The notes under the pieces were generated by a model, which was not told where the DNA came from, made no database searches, and saw nothing but the letters and a program-made list of their open reading frames with translations. A DNA stretch of 64,000 bases from Homalodisca vitripennis (taxonomy: Eukaryota > Arthropoda > Insecta > Hemiptera > Cicadellidae), in NCBI RefSeq assembly GCF_021130785.1, contig NW_025777453.1:1-64000 (forward strand), given 5' to 3'. Below, piece after piece: positions 45,184 to 59,115 of the stretch. The first letter of the stretch is position 1; every line of letters starts with the position of its first letter. Both the position numbers and the translations under genes were made by a program.

Positions 45184-48100
45184 GTTGAAATGCTGTAGAT
45201 GGAGCTTATATTGGTCACTGTTAAATTACATTAAAATACAAAGAATATTGGTTTTGTAATGGAAATTGAAATTGCCCAAGTAAATTCAGAAAAATTATAT
45301 TATGTCAATAACTTTAGAAAAGTGTATTATATTATTTAACAGAATATTTTGAACATTGACATTAAAACGTCTTACACTTAATGTCATTAATAGGACGTTT
45401 ACGTTTAGATATATGTTTTAATAATTATAATTAATATTGTGATGTATTTCTTGTTAGTATCTTACACATTTTAATGAATGCTTCTATTGCAAAGTATGGA
45501 GTGATTCGTTTTATTGAGCTGATAAAAGTATTTTATTTATAGCCACAAATATATTGTATACTTTTTTAATGTATCAGATATAATGCATCAGATAATCATT
45601 TATTATTTCTTTATTGTAATTTACATTTTAGGAATTTTAAGGTAGATTAGTCTTTTAAGTTTTAGGACAATCAACATTAATAAAATTATGATGTAAATTA
45701 ATTCTTAAAAATTAGTTAATACATAGTAATATTTTAAATTATTTTAATTTTTTTCTGCTGCTTAATAAGTATTATAGGCACCTACACTTTTCACAAATAA
45801 GGAATTTTATATATATTGCTCTATGTAACTAAATTATTTATAAAAGTCTCCCATTATTAACTGTTTCATTTGATTGATTGGTAACTTAATGATTTTACAG
45901 GACATTCATATTCCCGAATTAAACAATCAACTAAAGGTATATTTTTTCACACGGATGAAAAGTATTCACGTAATTAAATTCGTAGGCGTGTTTCCATGGA
46001 GTGTTTTTTATTTAAAGGATTTAGTTTTAATGTAGCTTTTTAGCTCCATATTGTTCTTGGAATCCTATTTTTCCATTTCCAGAACTCCCGTGGTCAGATA
46101 GGCATGTATAATCATGATATGTAGCTTTCAAGTAGCACATCAGTAATGGCATAGTCAATTTAGCAAGCTTTTCTAATAAATATTTTATCTGAAAGGTCAG
46201 TTACTTCACTAAGAGAAAAAGAGGTTAAATATGTTTAGTAACTAGGAGTTATAGGTTTAATACTGATAATAATAATAAAAATACGTACTATCTAATAAAA
46301 TGAATGACCTCCTGTAGAACAATGAATTAATTTAATGTCACGGTCACATAATTACTGACAGCGGGAATACGAATCTGAACATAAAACTCCACTCTGGTCG
46401 AGTAAACCGTGATGGCGAGTACTCGAACAACATTACATGTTCTTCTCACCAATGCAGTTCAATGGCACCGGAACAAAGAAGCCAGTCCCAAAACATCTGA
46501 GATTCTTTCTCAACGAAAAATTTGAATAATATAATTTTAATTAAAATTAATTAACCCTATAAGCAGTCCCTTATTTTTTAAATGGAACAGAATCTGAAGA
46601 GTGATGTTTGATGGTTTAAGTAAAACATATGATCCAAATAACTTATCACAAGTTATAAAATGGACAAGGTATAATGTTATAGTTTAATATTTTACAATAA
46701 AATTCGCCATAATATCATATTGGGTATATCTTAAGTGGTTTTCTTCACAAGAAAAAAATCACTACATAGACGTGGGTAGATTCTTAATTTATCCCTCTAA
46801 TTAGTCTTGTTAATTGTGATATCCAACACTTAAATTTACAAAGTTAGTGGCTTATAACACTTTTCATGTACAAGAAGAAAAACATTCTTATCTACTCTTT
46901 GAGATCATTCATAATTTTGAATTGTTTTTAATACACAACAAAAGGTAAATTATAACTTATGAATGTGTGGTTTTCTAAATTCAATTAACAGTTGTGAATC
47001 ATGGCTTGGCAACAAGTTTCTCACTAAACAAAGACGTTTCATACTAAGTACACATTTCGTGTGCATCTGCTAGAACCAATTAGTCTCAGTTCTACATATT
47101 AAGTTGAGCAAACCCTTACCTTACACATTTTGCAGTACAGCTTCAACGCGCATCTATCCAACTTAACTGTATCCTTCATACCTAAAAATAATATAAACTC
47201 AACCATTTTTACTTTGAAGAATGTTATTAATAACCGTTGTAACAATCGATTATTAATTTAAAAGTATCTATATTTCCGTGATATTTCTTTCGCAATACAC
47301 AAAATTGTTTACAGTTTATATATATTTCATATACCTCTACTTAATGCGATTTATACATTATATTGCGTAGAATACTTTGGCCAGAATATTAACTTTATTC
47401 GCCTCTGTGTAATCAAAACAGGTTGAAGATCAGAATGGGTTGGTATTATCTGTTTAGTAATATCTTCTTGTTAAATCCAAATTAAATATTATTAAGTCCA
47501 AACATAATTTATTAAATAAAAGTTAAATAAAATAATGTTTTACAACAATAGTTTAGTAACATATTAGTTATATGTGGTGTTGTGATTAACACAAATATTT
47601 ATTCAAAATGATGGACGTAATAATTTAAGATTTACAAAATGAAACAACTTATTACAAATTTCAAAGTATGCATAACTAAAGACTGTTATATTTTTATTTA
47701 TTCAAATAGCATAAATGATAATCTTAGTTTAATTCTTATTTGTGTATTACATTGAGGCGTTATTGAGCATTAAGGTCAAAGCTGGGAGAAGATCATCATT
47801 TTAATTTTCGGAATTTAGTTCTGCCGAAACAGATTTAGTATACATAGTTGACTATTTAGAGTGGCTTTTGCGGGATTAATTTATTTGTGGAAATTATGAT
47901 TAAGTCTAGGGTACATTTAGTATTGTTTTATAATTTTGTATGTAAATTTATGTATACTGTATATTCTTAAGTTGTATAAGACTCAGTATTTATAAGTAGG
48001 AGAAAAAAACTAAACATATAATTTACGATATATATTTAGGTTAGTATGATGCCTTCCGTAACGTACACAATAAAATATCCTTATATTAAATTCCGAAGAC

Positions 48101-48601
48101 ATTACATTTTTGCGTTGTTTCTTGTTCAATAATATGTTGCGTAAATTAAGTTATGTTTGGTTGTAAGAGAAACGTATTATATTAGTAATTTTTGTCTGCA
48201 AAATTTACGTTAGAAATTCTTTTCAAGATGGCAGACGATCATTGTAAAGTGTGTGTTTATTGCGTGTGACAAAAAGCATATTCGTTGAATTATTTAATTC
48301 CTTATTAAATTTCATTATGAATCAAATTAAATTGCATCTTTAAGCTCCAGTCAACAAAAAATTACCAAACATTAAAGTTTATTTGAATGAAACATAATAT
48401 TAAATTTTACTTTTGAAACTACTCACTTTCTTTTTTAAATATATTTGTTGATGAAAAAACTATGGGTAAAACATACTGAATTGTTGAGGGTAAACAAAAC
48501 ACTAATTCAACATTTTTAACGTGCCATTTCATATACATACGTACATAAATATATGTGACAGATACGGCTAAATACAAAATACTTGAATCGTAAAAAGTAA
48601 G

Positions 48602-48671
48602 GGCTCTGTGGTGTAGTGATAGCACACTCAACAGGCAAGTGAGAGATCCGGGTTCGAGTACCAGGGGAGCG
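48602..48671 (+). mobile_element. tRNA-derived SINE head or tRNA pseudogene
   Basis: The segment has an A-box-like GGTGTAGTGATAGCAC, an anticodon-arm-like CTCAA..GTGAG with four pairs, and a B-box-like GGTTCGAGTACC, spaced as in a tRNA. The T arm has extra or mismatched bases and the acceptor pairs only partly, so it is not a normal tRNA. A short later segment (48786-48832) resembles 28122-28165. These facts fit a tRNA-derived SINE; its full length is unknown. Confidence 0.45.
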
Positions 48672-50361
48672 AGACTCTTTTGATTCTATGTTTATTTAAA
48701 AATTAAGCTTTTTGACTTTTTGAATTGTGAATCTAAGCTATTATTTAATTGTAATATAAAGGTAAGAATTCGTTTAAGAGAGAAAAACCAAGACAGCAGA
48801 CAAGGGAAATAGAGTGTGCTGTGACAAAACAGTCTGTTCATTGTAGTGTGGAGTGAAATTAGAAAATATCCAAAATTAATAAACTTTTTATTCATGAATA
48901 TAATATATATTTACTTTAAGCTTAATTACATATCGTTATGCATAGAACTGTAACTGTGATTTGCATTACATTGTACGTAAGATGCGTTTGTTTGTTCTAA
49001 ATTGAATGAATGATCCCTAAGCATGTCTGTTTATCTTCATTTGAGTCAAAAAGATATTACAAATTCCATGATAAACCAATTTTTCGTATTAAATATGATA
49101 CCATGACACATTATTTCATTACTTTATACTACAATGGAATATGAGGGAGCTATTTTACTTTTGAATTAAATAAAAGATTACAACGATACCTTTAAATCAA
49201 ACACAGTTGCTAGATAACAACGTGGAATTACTTATATTTCACAAACCTCTTATGGTTATTTTACGTAAGAAGTATTTGTTATAGAGTATTTTATCGTATA
49301 ACAAAATTTTAAATTAAAAACAAATGATAGCTGTAACCAGCTGTGATAACTTATTTGTTTTAAGATCCTTCTATTTATATTATAGAAACATCAGCATTTT
49401 TGTGATATTGTCACCGGATATTGCCATATATGAAGAGAAAATTTTAGCACTTTGTTAGTAACAAATCTCTATGTCTTAACAATTAACTTAAATCTTATGA
49501 ATTTCAATTTTTTACTTACTAAATACATACAATTACGTTTAAACAATTTAAAGACTAACATTTCTCTAATTATTTTAAATTACCTACTAATACAACTATT
49601 TTCCTAAATGATGTGCCTCGTACTTTAGTACTTTTCATCACTAGTATCACGCCATCTAAGCAGTTCAAGCAAACCACGTACGTACCTTATTATTTGTATA
49701 ATTAAGTTTTCTTTATCAGAATGTTGAGTTTATTTCCAGTTCAACGTTCTCTTAATGCAGCATCTGAATTCTGACGCTTTTACAAACTTGCATCTTGGTA
49801 TCTGGAGCCATGTTGGTCTGAAGACATGAGTTACAATATTCTCATTGTCTCGCCAGTTCCACAATAATATTTAAACGAATTCTATCTTAACCAAGGAAAG
49901 AGATGATTTCTTCTATTTCATTACAGCTTTTCAAATTAGATTCTACAGTAAGATCGTTCTTCATTGTCACAGTAACTACGACTACCTTAATACGTCACTG
50001 TGTTTACACTAAATAGTATTTGAAAATATGTGAATTTTAGGTAATACTGCCTCAATCAATTTAATACAGGTGACTTACCTGGACAAATCTGAATTAAATT
50101 TAATTTAATAGTTTCTTAAAGTAAATCTAGATTATTCTACGAAAAATTTAATTAAAAATAAAATTCAAATGGAATTTTTTTTCCAGACAATATTCTGAGA
50201 TAACTTTAATTTTTAATGTTTTAGTTCTTGTTAGTAGTGTTCAGTAACACGTGGAGAGACTAATAGCATTTAAAATCTTAATCTGCCCCCTCCCATGTGC
50301 ATCTGCCTCCTAAGAAGACCTTTTGAGGATATACATATAGTTGGCACTAAAAAAGGTACAA

Positions 50362-50440
50362 TGGTCAAGACAGAATTTGAACCTGTGTTGTCCTTTACAG
50401 ATCTAAAGCTTACGCCGTCAGACCTCGGATTTTCCCGAGG
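50362..50440 (-). mobile_element. Possible tRNA-Leu/Ser-like relic
   Basis: Read on the minus strand there is CCGAGGTCTGACGGCG followed ~40 bases later by GGTTCAAATTC with a 5-bp T-arm stem, which recalls the A and B boxes of a class II tRNA. A perfect 6-bp hairpin CCTCGG/CCGAGG lies at 50423-50440. The acceptor is not paired. Weak; it may be chance. Confidence 0.25.
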
Positions 50441-53130
50441 AGATTTATTTAGGATGTGTTATTTACTTATAGGCAGAATAAAACTACACAAATTAAAACT
50501 TAACTGTCAACATAATAAAAAGCTATTGCAATTACCGGTTATATGATACATGTTTTAATACACAACGGTGGGGGCGGTCAGGTTTCACCATTTACGTGCA
50601 ATAATTATTTTGCAAATGAACCACAAAATGAGCATCCCTCGCTTAATCTACGCCAATCTGCGACGTTTTTTCAGGAAATGGCTACATCACTAACTCTTTC
50701 ATAAAATATATAAATAAAAGTAGTTTGGCATAATTTTAAGTATTATTTACAGTAATAAAATCATTTATATCAACAGCCATAACACATTATGGTACATGAA
50801 AAACTGTTTTATTGCAAATGAAAGTAACTTAATGTACATTTATCTCAATATAAAAGATAGCCATATATTATTTTTGCAGAGACCATCACTGATGCGTCAA
50901 TAATGGTATTTCATTGTTACATGCTTTCTAATTTATTCAGTTTTTATTATAAGTTTGGACTTCCTTGGTTGTTCTCGATATTGTGCAGTATAAATAACAC
51001 AATATAGTTTAATAATTTAGTTAAAAAGTGAATTCAGATTATCTTTTTCATTACTCATACAGTTCAATACTGAAAAAGGTTTATCGAGTTTTTTATTTTA
51101 TTGGAAATATATTGAGAATATTTTGCCAACAAATTCCGTATCGAGAAATAAAAAACAACTTTGCATCAGCACAAATAATTGTATGCCTTTCTAGAAATAT
51201 AACAAACACTTCACAATACAAAATTATGAAAGTAAAGTTTAATAGTAATTATAAATGTCTTATGTTCCCACTATTTGGAACAATTCAACGTTAAGCCTAT
51301 AATATACAATTTACGTAATGTTGTGGTTTACGTAATTTAGTATGCTGCAGTGTTAATTGGCGTAACAATTTGATATTTATCCCAATCTATTTTACTAGAT
51401 ACTGCTTGTTGAGGAAATCTTTTGACATGTTCGTTTTCTTTGAAACATCAAGCCTTAAACACGTAAAAGATGATGGGAAGAGAAGTAACTAAAAGTCCAC
51501 AAAAATATGGAAAATATCAGAAACAGCACACAGGGGAATATGATGAAAATGGACTGTGCTGAGGTCGCATCGGAAATGGCGTAAAAGTGTATATCTCAAA
51601 CAAAACCTAAGGCTTGGAGAGTTGACTTTTAGGTAGCTTATTTCTTAACTCTCAACTTTCTCGATATAAATTATTTTTGAACGACTAGTGAGCAAACAAA
51701 ATGTTTTATTTAAATAAATTTTATCCTAAAATAAATTCTTTGCCTTTAATGAAAGGTAAGTGAGCAGAGAATTATGTAAAGTAACCATTTCAATACGTCA
51801 GCGAGCCGAAGGCAAAGCTTAGTTTATCCAATGTAAAATATGTTTATTAAAAGAGAAGTGTATATATCAGTTTATGAATATATATCAGTTCCTTCACAAA
51901 AGTTGTATGTAGCTGAACATCATTTTCGGTGATTACCAATGTTTATGGATGATTAGTAACGACAAACAAGACTATCTAAAATTTATGGTATTAGCATCAT
52001 TAGATAAACCTTGGAAAATCTGCCGGAGGCAGGTATATTACAACACTAACCGGTAAAATACTATTGAGTTTCTTTGATTAAAGTTTTCTCAGTCAATACT
52101 CTACTTACTAACAACAACAGAAACTAAATTAATTATGGAGGTACACTTTAGTGATAATATAGTTCGTTATTTTAAGCTTATTTTTGGAAGTTGAAGCAAC
52201 ACTTAATGATTTCCTTTTAACTGACCTTAAGTTCTTGTAACCAAATTGTTATATAAGTTATGCCGATACTCAAAGATCACTTATAAATCTAAATATCTTT
52301 ATGTTCCCGGCAAAATTTTATTTTCAAATGTATGTGGGAAATGAAGCTATACTGTTATGACGAGCACACATGTTGGTTCTGTTAACAAGTCCACTTAATA
52401 GTGCGTATCCCTGAAAGACTGTGTACTTATTTTTTTGAAACTGGTCTGATTAATACAATGCACTAGTTTAAATCTTTGTATTTAAGTTTAGTTTATAAAT
52501 AACTGACTTTGTTTTTATTTATAGCAAATATGTGTAGGTACTCAACGGTATTTAAAAAATTATTTTTGTTAAGCAGGCAATATATCATGCAGAAATTACT
52601 ACAACCTGTAAGTTCCATACATCCAAGTGAAAACCATAGATATTTACCAATTTATCGGGAGACCACTAACCAAATCTGACGGAAGCACAAAATATTCGTT
52701 TCAAATAAATTAGTCTCACAAAAATAGATATTCCAACGATCAATCTTTTTAATACTTCAGTATCAAATTCAGTGAGATAACTGGAATCTATATCGAAAGT
52801 TGTTACAGGAGAAAAGGACATATCGTACTGTAGCACAAGACAGTAAGTTCTTACGATAAGGGTCGCTGCAATCTACCTCATGCATAAACATATGTGCGTC
52901 CGGTTTTTTATTTAATTTATAACATTCATGAAAGATGCATTCTATGAAGACAAAAAAAAGAAAACTCATTTTTATATCTCTAAAAATTTTAAAAGTAGAA
53001 TATTTGTAACGCTTTAATGTAATCATTCTGACAGGAAAATATCAGAAATAATGTAAAAACTTTTAAATAAGTATTCGAGATACCAATTTTAAAAAGGACA
53101 TAATTTTTTAAATATATATATATTAAAAAC

Positions 53131-53133
53131 ATG

Positions 53134-53184
<51 letters not shown>

Positions 53185-53192
53185 ATTGTCAT
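53131..53192. repeat. (TA)n microsatellite inside a palindrome
   Basis: About 40 bp of TA repeat is enclosed by ATGACAATAA (53131-53140) and its exact inverse TTATTGTCAT (53183-53192). The whole 62 bp can fold into one hairpin or cruciform. Confidence 0.85.
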
Positions 53193-54980
53193 TTCCACAA
53201 CTTATTTTTATACACAAACTATGAAAGTTTTCTACCGTTACCTTCAATCGATTTCATGGCATCTGGTTATAAGATAACTTTAAAGTCTGCTTCAGATACT
53301 TACAGCAACTAGAGGAATAATAAAACAACACCTTCACTTTCGAGGCTTCACAGAAGACTTGTAAAATATCTGTGATCAGTTTTTTATGACATATTATTTG
53401 AAAAAAAAATGCCGATTCTACCAATTTATAACCTGAACTCCTCAGTTATTGAGTAAAAAGTGTAAACTTAACCTGTCGGTTGTAAGGTCCATGGTAAATT
53501 TTCCATCATTATCAGAATAGGATCTCTACAAAGTACTCAATAACAATACAATGGTTACTGGACAATAGCCAACCAACGCACAATATAGTTTCCAAAAGCC
53601 AGAGTATGACTATTTATGGCTCTATGAAGCGACTGTCATTCTGAAACTCTAATTAAGAATATATTCTGCCGATATGCTTTATTTAGCAGTTCTGGACCAG
53701 TCAAGAGCAGTTGTTAGCAAGTTGGGCAACTGCGAAGAGGCAATAAAGTATCTGAATCGATACGCGAGGAGATTTATTGTATACGTTAAGAGAACCACAG
53801 AGTGTTCCAAATGTCTTCGTTGATTTTAGACTCATTGTAGTTTTGGTATTTTAATTAGTTTTTATTTATAAACATAGCTCGTAATGTTTTATTCTTTATT
53901 CCATTTTCCAAATGTTAATTAAGATGAATATTTATATATCTATTATTAAAAATAATTTACGATATGAATATAGCAGTAGAAAATTATTGCATATTTATTC
54001 AACCAATAACCATCTACGCTCATACTAATTCCACCATATTATTCTTTAACTACTCAAAATCAATCTCTTTATACGATTTTGTCCCTGGCTTACTTTAAAA
54101 GTCATAACTATAATAATATCCCATATTTGATTTTTTCTCGTGTGGTTAATTTTTATTTTGTATTTTATTTCGTGTGGTTTAAATTTTATTCATAAACGTG
54201 TTAATGTACTAAAAGTGCGTCAGTATGTTAATTTATAACATCTAAAATAATTAGTTAATGGCATGACACATTAGCTTCGCCACAGAAGCAGTGGACGGCT
54301 TTTGTTTTACAAGGTCATTATTCTTTCTTTGTTACCAGAGACACTTTGCCATTAGTTTCAGACTGTTTGTCTCACTGTCGGAAATCATTCTCTTTTACTC
54401 TGAAATAAATGATTCTTATCATCCATATGTTTTTGTGAATAGATATTAATGAAAAGGAAAGGACTAATGTAACAAAATATGATATTTATAATACATATTT
54501 ACAGATTGTCCTATACTTCATCATTGCTATAAAACGTTTTAAATATTTTGTTAAGAAACTTATATAACCGTTGAAAGAAATTTCATATCATGTTGAGTAA
54601 ATTCTGTTTTGAGGGTGAGTTTAAAATAGAAACTAATAAATATATCCACCTTACGAGAGATATAATCTCCACTTCCTCTATCTACTGACCTATGGCTTTT
54701 CATTCTTTTTGCTAATGTGAAATGGCCATAATCCCAACAAGAGCAAATTATGTATACATTACGGGATTGGAAATTATTAGTCAATGGGTGATTCTACTCT
54801 AAAGACTCATCAGTCTTAACGTTATCCACCTAAGGAATTTCCTTTGCACGGTCTTACTTTATATTACAACATCTATGTTATTTTGGTCACTATTATAAGT
54901 CACAATAATAAACTCAAGACTTAAGAAGTACGATATCAGTAACAACAAGATCTAAAAAAATATCTATTATCACAAATGAT

Positions 54981-54981
54981 C

Positions 54982-55026
<45 letters not shown>
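54981..55026. repeat. (GT)n microsatellite
   Basis: About 23 GT units without interruption. Confidence 0.95.
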
Positions 55027-55032
<6 letters not shown>

Positions 55033-55072
55033 ATATATATTGCCTCATTATGAATGACTCAAAAAAAAGGAA

Positions 55073-55119
55073 AAAACTCTAGAAATTTTAAGCTCCTCCG
55101 GGAAAATCCCTTCTTGTAA
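55073..55119 (-). mobile_element. 47-bp isolated fragment of a LINE RT region
   Basis: Forty-six of 47 bases match 60047-60093 in the LINE copy further right, the segment coding LQEGIFPDELKISRVL. Both flanks differ at once. It is not from the 3' end, so it is not an ordinary 5'-truncated insertion. Confidence 0.75.
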
Positions 55120-57761
55120 AACGGTATTAATTGATGTTTAACTGAAAGGAATTTTTAAATTAAAAAATTTTTCAGAAATAAATTGTAACCTTCAACTTAT
55201 TCAAGAGAAGAGAATACTTAATAATTTATGATAACTAAGGATATGCAAACGACAAATTTTAAACACAGCAAGACTACAACTAATTATTACGTAAGTTGAT
55301 TCTATGTGACTGTTCAAGCTCAAAACGGTGTCACTGTTGTGTTATATTACAGTTTGTGAGTTTTAGCCTAAGCATAATTTCGTCCTAGAAATAACCTTAT
55401 ATGTTTCGGAAATGAAACAAATATACCGTGACAAATATATATATCATAATAAGGACCAAGAATTATGTTCTCCGTAAGTAAATTTGTATTTCAATGACCT
55501 CTTTTCATTAATATATACTTGTTCCTATTCCAGCTTATTATTTGACACTTTAGGCCTCTGCATAGGTAAGTTCACTTCAGTATTGGCAGATTTAAAGTAT
55601 ATTGCCAATTTAGTGTGTCCTCAATTATGTAATGGTTTATATCTACATGTTTATTCAGAATCACTAATGATTTTTCAAAAGTTCCTCATATATTTCATTT
55701 TGTAATAATAAAACTTCTAAGTTGGGCAGCGTTTTAACTTTCAATGATTTTTTACATTACTTAACCTTCTTCTTTGTAATTTTTCTGACTAAAAATAATT
55801 ATATAGTAAAACCTTATCTATTTCAGATATATTTCACTATTGGAAGAGTTAATTTTAAGCAATTGGATTTTATGATGTATGTTTGAAATAACAAACATTT
55901 ATATAATAAATGGATAATTGTGAAAAGAAATCATTGCCATATACACACAAAGAATACACACATGTAGTTTGGAAATTGCTAGATAATTTTAGAGCCAGTG
56001 TGGTGTGTCGCAGTATAAAGTTGAAGGAGGTGTTAAAATTATATAATAAAATAACTATAAATACTTAAATAATGATTTACCTTTAAAATAAAAATATATT
56101 TATAGGGAAAATACGGCTCAGTCCAGATAATAAGCTCATTTATTATGAAAAAGTTGGATTATTAGTGTTTTATTGCACGATACTTTATCGTTATTAGAAT
56201 AACAATAAAACAATACATTTGATTTATGTTTATTTAAATTATAAACATTTAAATTAATTTTTAAATATGTTGGCTACTTTAGAATAAATCACTGTAGTAA
56301 CAACTAAGAAGTATATTCATACGGCTAAAAATAAAATATTTTTCTCAGATTTATCAATCTTATATAGTAAATACACAACCATATTCATAGTATATTATGA
56401 AGTCTAAATCCGATCGTAAGTAGATAAGTAAGCGCAGAGTGCCAATTTTATCTTGAAGTTAGCAGGAGTGTAATATTGGCAGCGACAATATATAGTTATA
56501 TAATACGGTCATAAAATACTTTTGGAGTTTAAAGTTTTAGAATTTAAATAAATCGATAGGAAAATAAAATAAACGTGCATTGTCGCTGATTTCACCATTT
56601 AATAAGTGAGAAGAAGTCAAGCAAAACGTTTAAATGGAAGGGGTTTTCTTGTAACAAATTGGCAAGCAGGAAACTGAGTATCACGAAGTGGAACGGATCT
56701 ATTTAGAATAAGAACACACACTGTGTTTACAAGGCGAGAAGCGATCACACTAAACCAACATTACTTGGCAGGAAGTGTTGCTTTGTTATTCTGTTCGAGA
56801 GAGTATTTGAGTCAGTAAATCACTGAATTTCTATCCGCAATATCTAAATTCAGAAAGCTATATCTCTCCGCAAGCATAACACTACTCATCCAAAATTTTA
56901 ACTTTACTTACTCGACTATTATAATGTTTTTAATACTACCAACAAAACTCAAGAAATAATACGTCTTTAATGAAATCTCATCGCAGATATTTTAATTATA
57001 TCACGCTATTATCAAGTAAGACGTAAAACAAACACTCAACACGATGTGTTTATGTTTAAAAACTGTGTTGTAAAAAACGTATAATGCAAGAATGAGCTCA
57101 AATCAATGTTATTCTTACTAATTGCAGATGTGTGAAATATAATTTGTTTCTTTACACGCACGGTAGTTATCAAACAAGCTGGCTTAAAGGGTTGGCATTT
57201 TAAATATTATTTTACCTCAAATCCCTCTAATTTCACATTTAAATAGTAGACCTCAACCATTCTAATTTTAATTTATCAAAAAGTGTTTCTGGTTACTTTT
57301 GTTGTTTGTTTGACAAAGAGATAAAGACAAAGTAAATAAGTGTTGTTAAACAGTACAATGTAAAGTTAATCGTATGACATTATTTGCTATGCGTTATCAA
57401 CTTATTTAAAGGGGTTGAAAAATACATTCCTTTGTGCAACCCCAACGTCTAAACCTGGCACCTATGATAAAATATATATTTAAAACTTTTTACAATATAT
57501 CTCAAAAAAACTTTATACTATGAAGAATCAAATGGGTATTGGTAAAGTGAAGGCTTTCGTTACGACTTGTAATGGTGATTTTATGTTATTTTTTAATTAA
57601 TTGTCATTAGGTTAGTGGTGAAAGATAAAGTTTAAATTAATTCACCTAATGGCATTAACGTTATTTTAACTTGGATACATTATTATAATATCTGTCAGTT
57701 ACTTTGTAACTAATGATTTAAATATTGATTTCAACTGACTGTTGAAGTCTCAATTAAACTA

Positions 57762-57891
57762 TCAAATAGAGCCTTGTGGAGCACCCAGACCACTGGTCTT
57801 GAATTTAACACGAGCCCACATCACTCCTTTACCACGTTGGCTTCTGTAGGACAATTCTAATTTATACCATGCCAGACTGAAGAATCCATAT
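57762..57891 (-). CDS. Candidate terminal exon of an unidentified host gene
   Basis: On the minus strand a T-rich acceptor (..TTTTAATGTTTATTAG) precedes 130 bp open to TGA at 57764-57762. The frame reads YGFFSLAWYKLELSYRSQRG and then KGVMWARVKFKTSGLGAPQ.., with balanced codon use and more G+C than its surroundings. I do not recognise the protein. No upstream exon was located. A chance ORF or a fragment of an unknown element is possible. Confidence 0.4.
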
Positions 57892-58427
57892 CTAATAAAC
57901 ATTAAAATTAAAAATGTACAAAGACTTTGGACATTTCTTTTCAACCCAATTGATAACAGTTCTTGCGCATAACTTTGAATAGTTTATTCAGTATAGTTAA
58001 ATATTAATAGTGCGATATTTTCATGAAAATAAATAATATCTGTTTTAACTACATAAATTAAATTAGAAATTTGTTGTTTTACTGCGTACAAATTTTAACA
58101 GACTCATTGATTATATTATAAATTTTGTAATCCTAAATAAAACATCCGTTGTAATAAATCTTTTTTGCGCATCAGATACCTTTTGAAGAAACAACTGTTT
58201 GATAATAAAACATTTAATTCTTCCACGTCCGTTCCAATTTGTTTCCTTACAGGTATTGATTTTATTTATGTACTCAATTCTAAATGTTTGTTTTGGAGAT
58301 AAGCTTAAGAATTTTAAATAATCACTAATACTTGGAATTGTTACATTTTAATCATTTATCCTAAATGTATATATTAAAACTGATTTTTAAACTCGGTTCA
58401 ACTATTAGTACAGGCGAGTTTTTTAAT
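57892..58427. other. AT-rich interval
   Basis: Between the candidate terminal exon and the LINE tail I see nothing recognisable. Confidence 0.5.
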
Positions 58428-58715
58428 CAAATCAAATCAAATTCTTTTATTGTCGTAGACATTGTACAAGCATAGACATTGTCAATAAGCCTAAATACTT
58501 CTCTTTGTCACAATATTTAGAAACAAATTATAGTTTGAGTTAACGTAAAATATACTGAGCCAATTACAAATTACAAATGATGCATTCCAGTTGGATCAAT
58601 ATCGTTAATAAACTATTAAATAATCAACAAACTATTTACAATAACATATATAATAACAAAAATATAAACATATGGTTAAAATCGAAGGGTAACAATAACA
58701 GGACAAAAAATTACA

Positions 58716-58964
58716 TTAAAAAGTTGTGTCACAAAGCTCTAGGAATTCATTAAAACTATAGAGGAGATTTTTTAAAAGCCAATAATTAAATCTTTTTAGG
58801 AATACCTGTTGCGGGTATTTATTTATATTGGAAACTAATTTATTATACACTTTCTTAAACATTAAAACATGACCTTTTAAAAACTTACTTAAACGACAGC
58901 GCTGAAAACTAATTTTATTTTTATTGCGGGTATTGTATGAGTGTATATTTTCATGTAGGACCAT
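58716..58964 (-). pseudogene. LINE ORF2 C-terminus
   Basis: Contains HSYNTRNKNKISF, the H-x-Y-N-T-R motif common to the C-terminus of Jockey/CR1-like ORF2. KKVYNKLVSN and FNYWLLKNLLYSFNEF, also usual there, follow. It ends at TAA 58716. It is in a different frame from the thumb fragment upstream. Confidence 0.75.
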
Positions 58965-59115
58965 GCCAGGTAGTTATTTTAAGGAATAGACAGCCAGTTT
59001 AAATACGTAAAGGTTAATTACTGTATTTATTTCTAATCTTTTATAAATAGGCTTACAATTATCAGATGGAGTTGAACCGTCAATTATTCTAACGACTTTT
59101 TTGCAATTTTAAAAT

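Larger units (their letters stand above)
42576..45242 (-). mobile_element. Penelope-like retroelement
   Basis: On the minus strand a PLE-type protein is encoded: N-terminal domain, RT with YVDD, then a GIY-YIG endonuclease. A 22-bp word (TTAAATTACATTAAAATACAAA on +) occurs at both ends, 42576-42597 and 45221-45242. A 12-bp AAAACCAATATT beside the first copy recurs inverted beside the second (45244-45255). Such partial direct and inverted terminal pieces, plus a hammerhead-like motif at the 3' end, are typical of Penelope elements. Two +1 frame breaks and one in-frame TAA interrupt the ORF. Confidence 0.85.
45243..57761. other. 12.5-kb gene-poor interval
   Basis: No gene with recognisable domains on either strand. 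It includes tRNA-like SINE heads near 48602 and 50362, microsatellites at 53131 and 54981, and a 47-bp LINE fragment at 55073, listed separately. The rest is AT-rich DNA with no structure I can name. Confidence 0.5.

Noticed and set aside
50295..50546. 83-codon plus-strand ORF
   Set aside because: No domain; overlaps a possible tRNA-like relic read on the other strand.
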